Source: an uncultured Lachnospiraceae bacterium
GTDB taxonomy: Bacteria; Bacillota; Clostridia; Lachnospirales; Lachnospiraceae
Length of the DNA stretch: 64,000 bases
Assembly (NCBI GenBank): GCA_946182825.1
Contig: CAMGZH010000001.1
Span: 124,001-188,000 of the forward strand
Direction of reading: 5' to 3'
This document shows, piece after piece, positions 9,301-17,482 of the stretch; position 1 is the stretch's first letter, and each line of letters begins with the position of its first letter. The notes beneath the pieces are model-generated. The model ran no database searches. It saw only the letters and a program-made list of their open reading frames with translations, and was not told the origin of the DNA. The position numbers were made by a program, and so were the translations under genes.

Positions 9301-9765
9301 ATGCAGGTAAATACAAGATTATTTGGCGAAATTGATATTGATGATGCCAAGATCATTACACTGACCAAAGGGATCATCGGATTTCCGGATCTGTGTAAAT
9401 TTACATTGATCTATGACGAGGAGGAGAATCGGGAGCAGACATTGATGTGGCTTCAGTCTATGGATGAGCCACAGTTCGCCATCCCTGTTGTCACTCCGGA
9501 TACGATCTTCCCGGATTATAATCCTACCGTGGAAGATGATATGCTCATGGAGCTGGGAGAGTTAAATGAAGACAACACCTACTGTCTTGTTACCATGAAG
9601 GTACCAAAGGATATTACGCAGATGACGGTGAACCTTAAGGCTCCCATTATTATCAATACCGACACCCTGAAGGGGAATCAGATCATTATTGAGGACGATC
9701 TGCCGGTTCGTCAACCTGTATACGAAATTTTAAAGGCACGCAAGGAGCAGGGAGGTGAAGATTAA
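9301..9765 (+). CDS. fliW: Flagellar assembly factor FliW
   Basis: A 154-residue FliW with the family opening (TRLFGEIDIDDAKIITLTKGIIGFPD) and the following acidic beta-rich fold. In Bacillus and other Gram-positives FliW binds either free flagellin or CsrA. When flagellin is exported, FliW is released, binds CsrA and removes it from the flagellin mRNA. The stop overlaps the csrA start (TAATG at 9763-9767), so the two partners are translationally coupled. The candidate CsrA target is the leader at 14041-14073. Confidence 0.93.
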   Translation: MQVNTRLFGEIDIDDAKIITLTKGIIGFPDLCKFTLIYDEEENREQTLMWLQSMDEPQFAIPVVTPDTIFPDYNPTVEDDMLMELGELNEDNTYCLVTMKVPKDITQMTVNLKAPIIINTDTLKGNQIIIEDDLPVRQPVYEILKARKEQGGED

Positions 9766-9980
9766 TGTTAGCATTAACAAGAAAGAAGGGGGAATCTCTT
9801 GTAATCAACAATAACATTGAGATCACCGTTATGGAAGTAAAGGGAGATCAGGTTAAGATCGGGATCACAGCGCCAAAGGAGATCCCAATCTATCGTAAAG
9901 AGGTGTATCTCCAGATTCAGAAAGAAAATGAAGAGGCTATGAAGACAGATGGCATGTCGGAATTAAAGGGTCTGTTCTGA
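9765..9980 (+). CDS. csrA: Carbon storage/flagellin translation regulator CsrA
   Basis: A 71-residue CsrA. The opening MLALTRKKGESLVINNNIEI forms the first RNA-binding strand, and IPIYRKEVYLQIQKEN carries the conserved arginine (position 44) of the second RNA-contact edge. The C-terminal tail is slightly extended, as is usual in species using FliW. It represses translation by covering Shine-Dalgarno sites whose leaders hold GGA in a hairpin loop. Its start overlaps the fliW stop, and a sigma-28 promoter for flaG follows 47 bases downstream. Confidence 0.94.
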   Translation: MLALTRKKGESLVINNNIEITVMEVKGDQVKIGITAPKEIPIYRKEVYLQIQKENEEAMKTDGMSELKGLF

Positions 9981-10027
9981 TTTCCTCCTGAAAAACAAAA
10001 GAAATACAATTTTCCCGTTGGACGGGT

Positions 10028-10054
10028 TAAAAATTATGCGGCATCTACCGATAA
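10028..10054 (+). promoter_or_regulatory. Sigma-28 promoter for flaG-fliD-fliS
   Basis: TAAA at 10028-10031, 15 bases, ACCGATAA at 10047-10054; only the first base of the -10 departs from consensus. The -10 lies in one arm of an inverted repeat (CTACCGATA at 10045-10053 with TATCGGTAG at 10071-10079). Confidence 0.82.
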
Positions 10055-10126
10055 ACTATTTAGAAGAATGTATCGGTAGGTGTCTTTTGCGTGTAAGGCA
10101 CGGATTCGACACAGGGAGGTGTAGAT

Positions 10127-10546
10127 ATGAGTATTTCGACAAGTGGTATTGGCCTAGCGGAACATGGAAGTTATGCGCAGGCGGCTGCAGTCCGGCCGGT
10201 AGAGAATATTTCGGCAGAAGTGCAGGGGACCACAACAGAAGCAATCAATGCGAGAGATGTGGAGCAGGACTTACAGCAGAAGACAGATTTAGCAGCCAAT
10301 GAGGCGGATCCACAGGAGAAGGAACAGGATAAGGACGCAATCCGGAAGGTGGTTTCCGAGATCAACAAGAGAGCGGATGGAACAGAAGCGATCTTTGGCA
10401 TTCATGACCCTACCAACCGTGTGACCATTAAGATCGTCGATAAGAAGACGAAGGAAGTCCTGAAAGAGGTTCCGCCGGAGAAGACGCTGGATATGATTGC
10501 GAAGGTGTGGGAATTGGCAGGATTGTTAGTAGACGAGAAGAGGTAA
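10127..10546 (+). CDS. flaG: FlaG family flagellar protein
   Basis: A 139-residue protein whose C-terminal third is the FlaG domain: AIFGIHDPTNRVTIKIVDKKTKEVLKEVPPEKTLDMIAKVWELAGLLVDEKR, with the conserved V-K-I-V-D and EVPPE elements starting near residue 88. The N-terminal part is low-complexity and charged. FlaG usually sits next to fliD, as here (gap 10 bases), and influences filament length in some bacteria, though its mechanism is unsettled. SD GGGAGG precedes the ATG at 10127, and the gene is first in the third sigma-28 unit. Confidence 0.87.
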   Translation: MSISTSGIGLAEHGSYAQAAAVRPVENISAEVQGTTTEAINARDVEQDLQQKTDLAANEADPQEKEQDKDAIRKVVSEINKRADGTEAIFGIHDPTNRVTIKIVDKKTKEVLKEVPPEKTLDMIAKVWELAGLLVDEKR

Positions 10547-10556
10547 GGAGGAGCCT

Positions 10557-12995
10557 ATGACATCACCGATTAGAATGACGGGATTGAATTCCGGGTTGGA
10601 TACAGAGTCAATCGTTAAGGCTCTGACATCCAATTATCAGAACAAAGTAGATAAGAATAAGAAGGCACAGACCAAGCTTGCCTGGAAGCAGGACGCGTGG
10701 AAGGAGATCAATAAGAAGGTCTACAGTCTGTATTCCAGTTTGGATTCTTTGCGCTATTCCAGTGGCTATAAGTTGAAGAAGGCTGTTTCTTCCGATACGA
10801 CCAAGGCAACGGTCAGTGCCAGTGGATCAGCATTTAATGGAACACAGACGCTTAAGATCCTGAAAACGGCGTCTTCTGCCACCATGACAGGTGCCAAGCT
10901 GGACAAGGGAACCACGGAGTCTACCACATTAGCAGAGCTTGGATTGACATCCAACGACGGTAAGATCACTCTGACATTGGGTAGCGGAGAGAATCAGAAG
11001 ACCAAGGAGCTCAAGGTCACGGCATCCACAACCGTTGGACAGTTCGTGAACCAGCTGCAGGATGCGGGATTATCTGCCAACTTTGACAGTAAGAACGGCA
11101 GGATCTTCATCAACTCCAAGGAGTCCGGTTCCAAGGGTGACTTTTCGCTTACCGGAGCCAATACATCCGGAGCGAATGCCCTCTACGCTTTGGGCCTTAG
11201 TGTGAAGACGGAGTCTGGGTCAAAACTCTATGAGGCTTATACGGGTTATGCCGGAGATGGGAATGAAACGACTGAATCAAAGCTTGCCAATGCGATTGCA
11301 ACGTACAAGACCAACAAGACAGCTGTGGCTGATAATGAGGCCAGCATCTCCAATATTCGTGCGGCTTATGCCTATGCCAATGCTCTTACTTCGAGGGATC
11401 AGGCCTATGAGGATTCCAACATAGAGAATCTGACAGCAGCAGATCGAAGCCGTTATGAGACAGCGCTTTTGGCGTCTTCGGATGCGATCATGACAGCAGA
11501 TAATACGGTATATAATAAGGTGAGTACCGATGATGATGGTAATATTACCTATTCCTACACAGATGCGGATGGCAATGAGAAGCGGATCTTAGCCAAGGCC
11601 ACCGGAGAGGATGCGCAGGGGAATAAGACCTATACCTATTATGATCAGGAGAAGCAGGGGGAGGAGTATGTTACTTCTTCAACGGCCAGAGGTGACCTTA
11701 CAACGGTTTCCGATGTCAAGAAGTCCCTGGAGGATCGATATGTATTCGCAGCCGGTACTTCGGACGAGGATAAGGAGAAGGCTCTCAACAACTTCCGTTC
11801 TGCTGTTTCTTCTGCAGCGGCAACCATCCGGGATTTTGGCAGTGCCAGCGAGACTATTACGTCCGATACCGCTGAAACTTATACAAGAGCAGAATTAAAG
11901 GATGCAATTGACAGTGCTTACGGAACCTCCGGAAGTGCTCTTACGTCCCTGACGGATGGCTTTGCAGAGAAGATTCAGACGAACCGTGCGAATGTTAAGG
12001 CGGCTCAGGAGTTTATCAATAAGAACGGTGCGTTAGCTTCCATTGTGGAATTGGAGGAAGGTTCCACCGCATACAATGAAGCCTTTGCTGCACTGGTGGA
12101 GAAGGTTAACAATGCATCGGCTCTGTCTACGAACCAGCCGGTGAATGACGGCGTATCATTTACCAAGGGTGATGATGCCATCATTGACCTCAATGGTGTG
12201 ACGTATACGAGTGAGACAGGCAGCTTCTCTATTAACGGATTGAATATTACAGCCCTTGCCAAGACAGATGATGAGGGAATTACCATTAACACCCAGACGG
12301 ATACTCAGGGGCTCTACGATAAGATTAAGGATTTTATCAGTAATTACAATGATGTGATCAATGAACTTACGGATGTATATAATGCAGCTTCCGCTAAGGG
12401 ATATGAGCCTCTTACGGATGATGAGAAGAGCGCAATGTCCGATAAGCAGGTGGAGAAGTGGGAGAAGAAGATCAAGGATTCTCTCCTGCGCCGTGATACG
12501 ACTCTGAACAGTATCATGCAGACCATGACCACCTCCATGGCTTCCGTTTACGAAGTGAATGGCAAGAAGTACAGTCTTGCATCCTTTGGTATCAAGACAA
12601 AGGGAATTTTAAATTCCGAGGCGAACCGTCAGAATGCTTTCCATATTGATGGCGATGCAGATGACAGTGATGTATCTGCAAATACAGATAAGCTGATGGC
12701 TGCCATCAATGAAGATCCGGATTCTGTTACGGAATTTATGAAGCAGCTGGTGGACGGTCTGTACAAGAATCTTGACAAGAAGATGAAGAGCACCAATATG
12801 AGAAGTGCCTACACCATCTACAACGATAAGGAGATGAAGACCGAATACAGCAGTTATACTTCTCAGATCAAGAAGTGGCAGGATAGACTTTCTGCTATGG
12901 AGGAGAAGTATTACAAGCAGTTTGCCAAGATGGAATCCACGCTTTCCAAGCTTCAGAGCAGTACCAGTGGAATAACAGGTTTGATGGGCAGATAA
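10557..12995 (+). CDS. fliD: Flagellar cap protein FliD
   Basis: An 812-residue FliD (HAP2). The N-terminus IRMTGLNSGLDTESIVKALTS and the adjacent coiled coil with AWKQDAWKEINKK (residues 30-65) are the FliD-N signature. The C-terminal third has FliD-C features: ITALAKTDDEGITINTQTD, KIKDFISNYNDVINELTDVYNAASAKGYEPLTDDEK, and a final coiled coil ending STSGITGLMGR. It is long for the family (400-700 usual); the added part is a Ser/Thr/Ala-rich middle at about residues 230-480. It forms the filament cap where flagellin is inserted. SD GGAGG at 10547-10551; fliS follows 22 bases later. Confidence 0.92.
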   Translation: MTSPIRMTGLNSGLDTESIVKALTSNYQNKVDKNKKAQTKLAWKQDAWKEINKKVYSLYSSLDSLRYSSGYKLKKAVSSDTTKATVSASGSAFNGTQTLKILKTASSATMTGAKLDKGTTESTTLAELGLTSNDGKITLTLGSGENQKTKELKVTASTTVGQFVNQLQDAGLSANFDSKNGRIFINSKESGSKGDFSLTGANTSGANALYALGLSVKTESGSKLYEAYTGYAGDGNETTESKLANAIATYKTNKTAVADNEASISNIRAAYAYANALTSRDQAYEDSNIENLTAADRSRYETALLASSDAIMTADNTVYNKVSTDDDGNITYSYTDADGNEKRILAKATGEDAQGNKTYTYYDQEKQGEEYVTSSTARGDLTTVSDVKKSLEDRYVFAAGTSDEDKEKALNNFRSAVSSAAATIRDFGSASETITSDTAETYTRAELKDAIDSAYGTSGSALTSLTDGFAEKIQTNRANVKAAQEFINKNGALASIVELEEGSTAYNEAFAALVEKVNNASALSTNQPVNDGVSFTKGDDAIIDLNGVTYTSETGSFSINGLNITALAKTDDEGITINTQTDTQGLYDKIKDFISNYNDVINELTDVYNAASAKGYEPLTDDEKSAMSDKQVEKWEKKIKDSLLRRDTTLNSIMQTMTTSMASVYEVNGKKYSLASFGIKTKGILNSEANRQNAFHIDGDADDSDVSANTDKLMAAINEDPDSVTEFMKQLVDGLYKNLDKKMKSTNMRSAYTIYNDKEMKTEYSSYTSQIKKWQDRLSAMEEKYYKQFAKMESTLSKLQSSTSGITGLMGR

Positions 12996-13017
12996 TAGTT
13001 AGAAATAGGAGGATCAT

Positions 13018-13407
13018 ATGGTAAAGAAAAATCCATATGCAGCGTACGCGAATAACAAGATTATGATGGCATCCCCGGCGGAGCTGACCCTTATGTTATA
13101 CGATGGAGCAATAAAGTTTGTGAACATCGCGATGGACGCCATCGACCGGAAGGATATTGAGAAGGCACACGAGAACATTCGCAAAGCGGATCTGATTATT
13201 GAAGAATTTCAGATTACATTGAACCATAAGTATGAGGTGGCAAAGGACTTTGACCAGGTATATAAGTATATTAGGGAACGCCTGATGTGGGCCAATGTAA
13301 AAAAGGATAAAGCAATCCTTGAAGAAGTTCAGGAGCACCTTCATACCATGCGTGACACCTGGAAAGAAGTTATGAAAAAGACCAATAACGGGCAGAGAGT
13401 AGGCTAA
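13018..13407 (+). CDS. fliS: Flagellin export chaperone FliS
   Basis: A 129-residue, all-helical FliS. The motifs NPYAAYANNKIMMASPAELTLMLYDGAIKF in the first 40 residues and the later ALNHKYEVA-type helix are family hallmarks. FliS binds the C-terminal D0 helix of flagellin in the cytoplasm and prevents polymerisation before export; it can also tie into the FliW-CsrA circuit by sequestering flagellin. It lies between fliD and a second small chaperone, in the standard order. Confidence 0.93.
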   Translation: MVKKNPYAAYANNKIMMASPAELTLMLYDGAIKFVNIAMDAIDRKDIEKAHENIRKADLIIEEFQITLNHKYEVAKDFDQVYKYIRERLMWANVKKDKAILEEVQEHLHTMRDTWKEVMKKTNNGQRVG

Positions 13408-13408
13408 T

Positions 13409-13888
13409 ATGGCAGAAGCTGGATATGTCCAGATCTTACGGGAAAGTCTCGAGAAAAAGGTTGACATTCTGTCGAAGATCAAGGAGGAGAACCTCCGACA
13501 GCGGGATATATTAATGGATGATCAGGCGTCTCCGGAGCAGTTCCAGGAGACGGTTGATCATAAAGAAGTATGGATCGATGAGTTAAATGCCCTCGATGAT
13601 GGATTTCAGCTTGTATTTGAACGGGTAAAAGAGATCTTTGAGCAGAACAAGGTTAAATACAAATCCGAGATCCGACAGATGAAGGCTATGATTCGACAGA
13701 TTACGGACGATACGGCTCAGATCCGTGGGCAGGAACAGGAGAACTATAAGCTGGCGCAGCTTAAGTTCGCAGGCGTCAAGCAGCAGGCCCAGAAGATCAG
13801 GAAGAGCCAGAGCGCGGTCAGCCAGTATTATAAGTCCATGAACGGACCGGAACATGCAGACGCCCAGTTTCTGGATAAAACAAAATAA
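13409..13888 (+). CDS. Probable FliT/FlgN-like flagellar chaperone
   Basis: A 159-residue, almost wholly helical and charged protein beginning one base after the fliS stop. It contains a long amphipathic helix (residues 5-50), LDDGFQLVFERVKEIFEQNK around residue 60, and a coiled coil through residue 130. In other species fliT, the FliD chaperone, occupies exactly this place after fliS. Sequence conservation of FliT and FlgN is low, so position and fold are the main evidence. FliD or a second hook-associated protein are the expected clients. Confidence 0.65.
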   Translation: MAEAGYVQILRESLEKKVDILSKIKEENLRQRDILMDDQASPEQFQETVDHKEVWIDELNALDDGFQLVFERVKEIFEQNKVKYKSEIRQMKAMIRQITDDTAQIRGQEQENYKLAQLKFAGVKQQAQKIRKSQSAVSQYYKSMNGPEHADAQFLDKTK

Positions 13889-13914
13889 TTTTTCAAAAAG
13901 TTCTTTTTCCCTAT

Positions 13915-13940
13915 TAAGTATTTGACGGTTGCGTCGATAT
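13915..13940 (+). promoter_or_regulatory. Flagellin promoter, sigma-28 type
   Basis: TAAG at 13915-13918 and GTCGATAT at 13933-13940 with 14 bases between; a TTAA one base earlier gives 15. The -10 differs from GCCGATAT at one position. A nearby TTGACG has no -10 at sigma-A spacing. The transcript would have a leader of about 130 bases. Confidence 0.68.
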
Positions 13941-14040
13941 AATAGGTGTAAAGATAAAAGCTACTTAAATTGAGGAAGAAAGGCGATTAAGGGTACGATT
14001 AAGAGCTTATTATTCAAATTAAGAGCAATCGTAATTCAAA

Positions 14041-14073
14041 TGTGACATGGATGTCACAGTAAATTCAAGGAGG
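14041..14073 (+). promoter_or_regulatory. CsrA-binding hairpin and Shine-Dalgarno of flagellin mRNA
   Basis: TGTGAC (14041-14046) pairs perfectly with GTCACA (14053-14058), leaving the loop ATGGAT. The tip reads ACATGGATGT, an exact fit to the CsrA core ACANGGANGU with GGA in the loop. Nine bases downstream of the stem is AAGGAGG (14067-14073), a second GGA site and the ribosome binding site for the ATG at 14082. This is the two-site arrangement known for Bacillus hag. Confidence 0.75.
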
Positions 14074-14081
14074 AAAATCAT

Positions 14082-14894
14082 ATGGTAGTACAGCACAATT
14101 TACAGGCAGCAAACACAAACCGTCAGTTAGGAATCACAACTGGTGCACAGGCTAAGTCTACAGAGAAGTTATCTTCTGGTTACAGAATTAACCGTGCTGG
14201 TGATGATGCAGCTGGTCTTGCAATTTCTGAGAAGATGCGTGCACAGGTTCGTGGTCTTGATAAGGCTTCAACCAACGCTCAGGATGGTATCTCTGCTATT
14301 CAGACAGCAGAAGGTGCTCTGAACGAGACACACAGCATTCTTCAGCGTATGAATGAGCTTGCTACACAGGCAGCTAACGATACTAACACATCTACAGACC
14401 GTAGCCAGATCCAGCTTGAGATGGATCAGCTCGTTTCTGAGATCGATCGTATCCAGTCTACAACACAGTTCAACACTCAGAACCTGTTAGACGGATCATT
14501 CACAAGCAAGAACCTTCAGGTTGGTGCTCTCTCTGGACAGAGCATTACACTGAACATCAGCAACATGAACGCTTCTTCCCTTGGCGTAAGTGGCGTTACT
14601 GTTTCTAGCTTCTCAGCAGCTGGTGAGACAATGAGCAAGGTTCAGGCGGCTATCGACGCTGTTTCTACACAGAGAGCTACTCTCGGTGCAGTTCAGAACC
14701 GTCTTGAGCACACCATTGCTAACCTTGATACAACATCTGAGAATACATCTGCAGCTGAGTCTCGTATCCGTGATACAGACATGGCTAAAGAGATGGTTAG
14801 CTACAGCAAGAACAACATTCTTGCTCAGGCAGGTCAGTCTATGCTGGCTCAGGCTAACCAGAGCAACCAGGGTGTTCTTTCCTTACTTGGCTAA
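14082..14894 (+). CDS. fliC: Flagellin (filament protein)
   Basis: A 270-residue flagellin close to the minimal size. The D0/D1 N-terminus ([40 protein letters not shown]) and C-terminus ([41 protein letters not shown], then [15 protein letters not shown]) are well conserved. Only about 40 residues around 150-195 form a Ser/Thr-rich variable segment ([22 protein letters not shown]), a plausible O-glycosylation target. Codon use differs from neighbours in favouring highly expressed codons. It is monocistronic with a sigma-28 promoter, a CsrA-site leader and a strong terminator. Confidence 0.96.
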   Translation: MVVQHNLQAANTNRQLGITTGAQAKSTEKLSSGYRINRAGDDAAGLAISEKMRAQVRGLDKASTNAQDGISAIQTAEGALNETHSILQRMNELATQAANDTNTSTDRSQIQLEMDQLVSEIDRIQSTTQFNTQNLLDGSFTSKNLQVGALSGQSITLNISNMNASSLGVSGVTVSSFSAAGETMSKVQAAIDAVSTQRATLGAVQNRLEHTIANLDTTSENTSAAESRIRDTDMAKEMVSYSKNNILAQAGQSMLAQANQSNQGVLSLLG

Positions 14895-14931
14895 TTTGCC
14901 CCTGTAAGATACATCTTAATAGCACTATCAG

Positions 14932-14969
14932 AAGGCCCTTCCGGTTCGTACCAACCGGAAGGGCCTTTT
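14932..14969 (+). terminator. Terminator after flagellin
   Basis: A 15-bp perfect stem (AAGGCCCTTCCGGTT at 14932-14946 with its complement at 14953-14967), a six-base loop, then TT. The stem is symmetrical with A/T flanks, so it may also stop transcription of the reverse-strand gene ending at 14995. Confidence 0.9.
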
Positions 14970-14994
14970 CCATTGCAAACAACAGGGAATAAAA

Positions 14995-16215
14995 TTAATT
15001 TGGCAGGATTCTCTTGAAAAAGGAAGAGAGGGAGTAGTAGGCGTTAACCTTTCGCATGCCGTTTTCGGCGATCTCCTCTCGCTCCTTTTCGTGAGACAGG
15101 TAGTAGTCTGTTTTTTCTAACATAGATTCTGTAGAATCGAAATAATCGTAGTCAACGCCCGGGAGGAAAGCGCTGGTGGACAGTGGATCCTCCGGTGAAA
15201 TGGCAGGATCGGCCTCGATGGTATGAAGAGAAAAATCCTGCTGATAGTTGGTAAGTAAAAAGCCGCCACAGGACATGATGTCCATACAGCGAAGGGGAAT
15301 GCCGGTGGTAATGCTTCGCAAGGTGATGTTTAGGTTGATACGGCTGTTTGCAAATACAAGGGGCATTTCAGTTTTGTATTCTGCGATCCCCATATTGGAG
15401 ATCCCGGGGATCTCAGTAGTGGAGTCCAGGGTAAAAAGCTTTATGACCCGGGAGTCTTGGGTGGAATGTTTTCCCAGTTCCTGAAGATACCGGAAACGTT
15501 CCATGGAGGTGAGTTTCCGATGCAGGACATAGTTTAAATACCGGTAGTCGGCAGGTTCGGCAAGGGTGGTATCGGGCACTAAAGGTAGGGCCTGGTGCAT
15601 CCTGGCGAGGAGATCAGGGGTCATTAGAGGCTTTAAAATATCGGATCCGTAGATCAGTGACTGCGCAGATAATATTCCCTCCAGATATCCCTTTAATTCA
15701 TCGGAGGCCTTTTCTGTCATGCGCTCGTGGAAATTATGGGCTTCGTTATAAAGGGCGCCGACAAAGGAGATGTCTGCTTTGACTCGGTCAGGGGCATTCT
15801 CTCCGGTGGGAAGCGATAGATGGGTGGCAGCAGGAAGGACGGCGTAGCGAACCTGGGACAATCCGCCCTGATTCAGTTCCCTGACCCAGGAGGAGTCGAA
15901 GAGATAAACGTGGTTCGTCTCATACATCATGGTGTAGGAGTAGAGATAGACATATGGGCTGTCATATACTACGGAAATGTAGGGCAGGGAGGCCTTGTGG
16001 CAGGCCTCGGCAACCGGCGGGAAAAAGTTGTAGGAAAAGACAAGATCTACGTTTTTCCCGAAAAGGAAGGTGGAAAAATCTTCGTTAAAGGATTTGGAAA
16101 GTGGCAGGTTATACTCCGGGTGGGCATAAAATATGACCTGATGGCCAAGCTCCTGTAAGGTGCGGATGGTAGCATCGTGATTAAAGCATTTCCAGTCAAT
16201 AAAAATAATCTTCAT
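14995..16215 (-). CDS. CgeB/DUF3880-like glycosyltransferase
   Basis: A 406-residue cytoplasmic protein, reverse strand. The first domain has MKIIFIDWKCFNHDATI, VFSYNFFPPVAEACHKASLPYISVVYDSP and an HVYLFDSSW segment. The second domain has the family motif GIPLRCMDIMSCGGFLLTNYQ near residue 305 and the C-terminal YLSHEKEREEIAENGMRKV block. It aligns by eye along its length with 90-1277, 16232-17410 and 17483-18697. It is the second gene of a two-gene reverse operon (16-base gap) that converges on the flagellin gene. Flagellin glycosylation is inferred from position. Confidence 0.8.
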   Translation of the reverse strand: MKIIFIDWKCFNHDATIRTLQELGHQVIFYAHPEYNLPLSKSFNEDFSTFLFGKNVDLVFSYNFFPPVAEACHKASLPYISVVYDSPYVYLYSYTMMYETNHVYLFDSSWVRELNQGGLSQVRYAVLPAATHLSLPTGENAPDRVKADISFVGALYNEAHNFHERMTEKASDELKGYLEGILSAQSLIYGSDILKPLMTPDLLARMHQALPLVPDTTLAEPADYRYLNYVLHRKLTSMERFRYLQELGKHSTQDSRVIKLFTLDSTTEIPGISNMGIAEYKTEMPLVFANSRINLNITLRSITTGIPLRCMDIMSCGGFLLTNYQQDFSLHTIEADPAISPEDPLSTSAFLPGVDYDYFDSTESMLEKTDYYLSHEKEREEIAENGMRKVNAYYSLSSFFKRILPN

Positions 16216-16231
16216 TCTGATTCTCCTGTAG

Positions 16232-17410
16232 TTAGAAGGAAAAAGCGGTGGTCATCAGTCGCTCCAGCTGGTGAAGGTAGGTGTAGTTGGCTTTTACCTT
16301 CTCGTAACCGCTGCGGGCAATGTCGGCGCGTTCTGCTTCGTGGGAAAGATAGTACTCGCAAAGGCCCAGCATTTCGTCAAGGCTTTCATACATTACAAGG
16401 TCTTCGCCCGGAATAAAGTGCTCCGGAATCTCCTCCTGATAATTGGACAGGCAGAAGCCGCCGCAACTTAAAATATCAAAGATCCGAAGAGGCAGACCTG
16501 TCCGGATGATCTTTGATGTAGTGTTGATGTTGATCTTTGAATAATGGAAGATCAAAGGCATTTCTGTTAAACTCTTTGCAAACCCCATGTTATGGATGTT
16601 TGGCATGGAACCGGTGTCGCTTCCGGTATAAATGTAGGTCGGAAAGTGATCGGATAAGGCGCGGAAGGTGTCCAACCGCTCCATGGCCGTGATCTTGTTC
16701 CCGATGTACAACTGGGAAAGGGTCCTCTTGTCGGTGAGGAAGCTTTCGGAAGGATAGTGATAAAATCCATCGATGGAATGCTTGAAGTCCTCCACAACTT
16801 CGTCACTGAGAAGCTCTTCGATAAAGTAATAGCCGTACACACTTTCCTGAGCCTTCATAATGCCATCCAGATATCCTTTGGTATGGGCGGGGATGTTTCT
16901 TGCCCGGTCAAAGGGGGATTTTTCTGTATAGAGGCTGCCAACAAAAGCGACAGGATGGGAAAATCTGCGTCGCATCGTCTCGTCTGCTTCAGCGAAAAGC
17001 TGATCCTTGGCCGCGGTGTTGGCAGCCAGAGGCAGATGGAAAACACAATCCGGGTTCAACGGATGGATCTCATTATATAATGCCCGGTCAAAAAGAAAGA
17101 CGCGGTTGTAGGGGCTGGTAATGGAACTTGCATATAATTCCATAACCGGACAGTCCACGATCCAGCAGAGGTAGCGCAGGTGCAGCACCTGACAGATCTC
17201 TGCCACAAAGGGAAAGAAATTGATGGAAAAGATGCAGTCCACCGGGTGGGATTCGATAAAAGCTGCCAGCTGTTTTACCGAATCCGAGGGGCGGTCGGTT
17301 TTGTGTTCCATCTCTCGCCGGTATTCTGTTACCTGAAAGCCAAAGGTGTGAAATGTGTCTATAATATCAGGCTCGCAAATGCTGCCATATCGGTACATTA
17401 AGATATTCAT
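16232..17410 (-). CDS. CgeB/DUF3880-like glycosyltransferase
   Basis: A 392-residue paralogue of the previous gene, first in the reverse-strand pair. It opens MNILMYRYGSICEPDIIDTF, has SINFFPFVAEICQVLHLRYLCWIVDCP in the first domain and GLPLRIFDILSCGGFCLSNYQ near residue 300 in the second. SD GGGAGG lies at the expected distance upstream of the ATG. It faces the forward-strand member at 17483 across a 72-base divergent region, in which I found only weak promoter-like matches. Cytoplasmic, with no membrane segment. Confidence 0.8.
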   Translation of the reverse strand: MNILMYRYGSICEPDIIDTFHTFGFQVTEYRREMEHKTDRPSDSVKQLAAFIESHPVDCIFSINFFPFVAEICQVLHLRYLCWIVDCPVMELYASSITSPYNRVFLFDRALYNEIHPLNPDCVFHLPLAANTAAKDQLFAEADETMRRRFSHPVAFVGSLYTEKSPFDRARNIPAHTKGYLDGIMKAQESVYGYYFIEELLSDEVVEDFKHSIDGFYHYPSESFLTDKRTLSQLYIGNKITAMERLDTFRALSDHFPTYIYTGSDTGSMPNIHNMGFAKSLTEMPLIFHYSKININTTSKIIRTGLPLRIFDILSCGGFCLSNYQEEIPEHFIPGEDLVMYESLDEMLGLCEYYLSHEAERADIARSGYEKVKANYTYLHQLERLMTTAFSF

Positions 17411-17482
17411 AAGAAACCTCCCTATGGAACTATTTTATCAGAAACGCCGGGGAATGTATGCTAAAATAAACCTCGGGGATTT

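Noticed and set aside
13922-13941. Sigma-A promoter TTGACG with TATAAT at flagellin
   Set aside because: The spacing is only 10 bases; the sigma-28 reading is consistent with the neighbouring genes.
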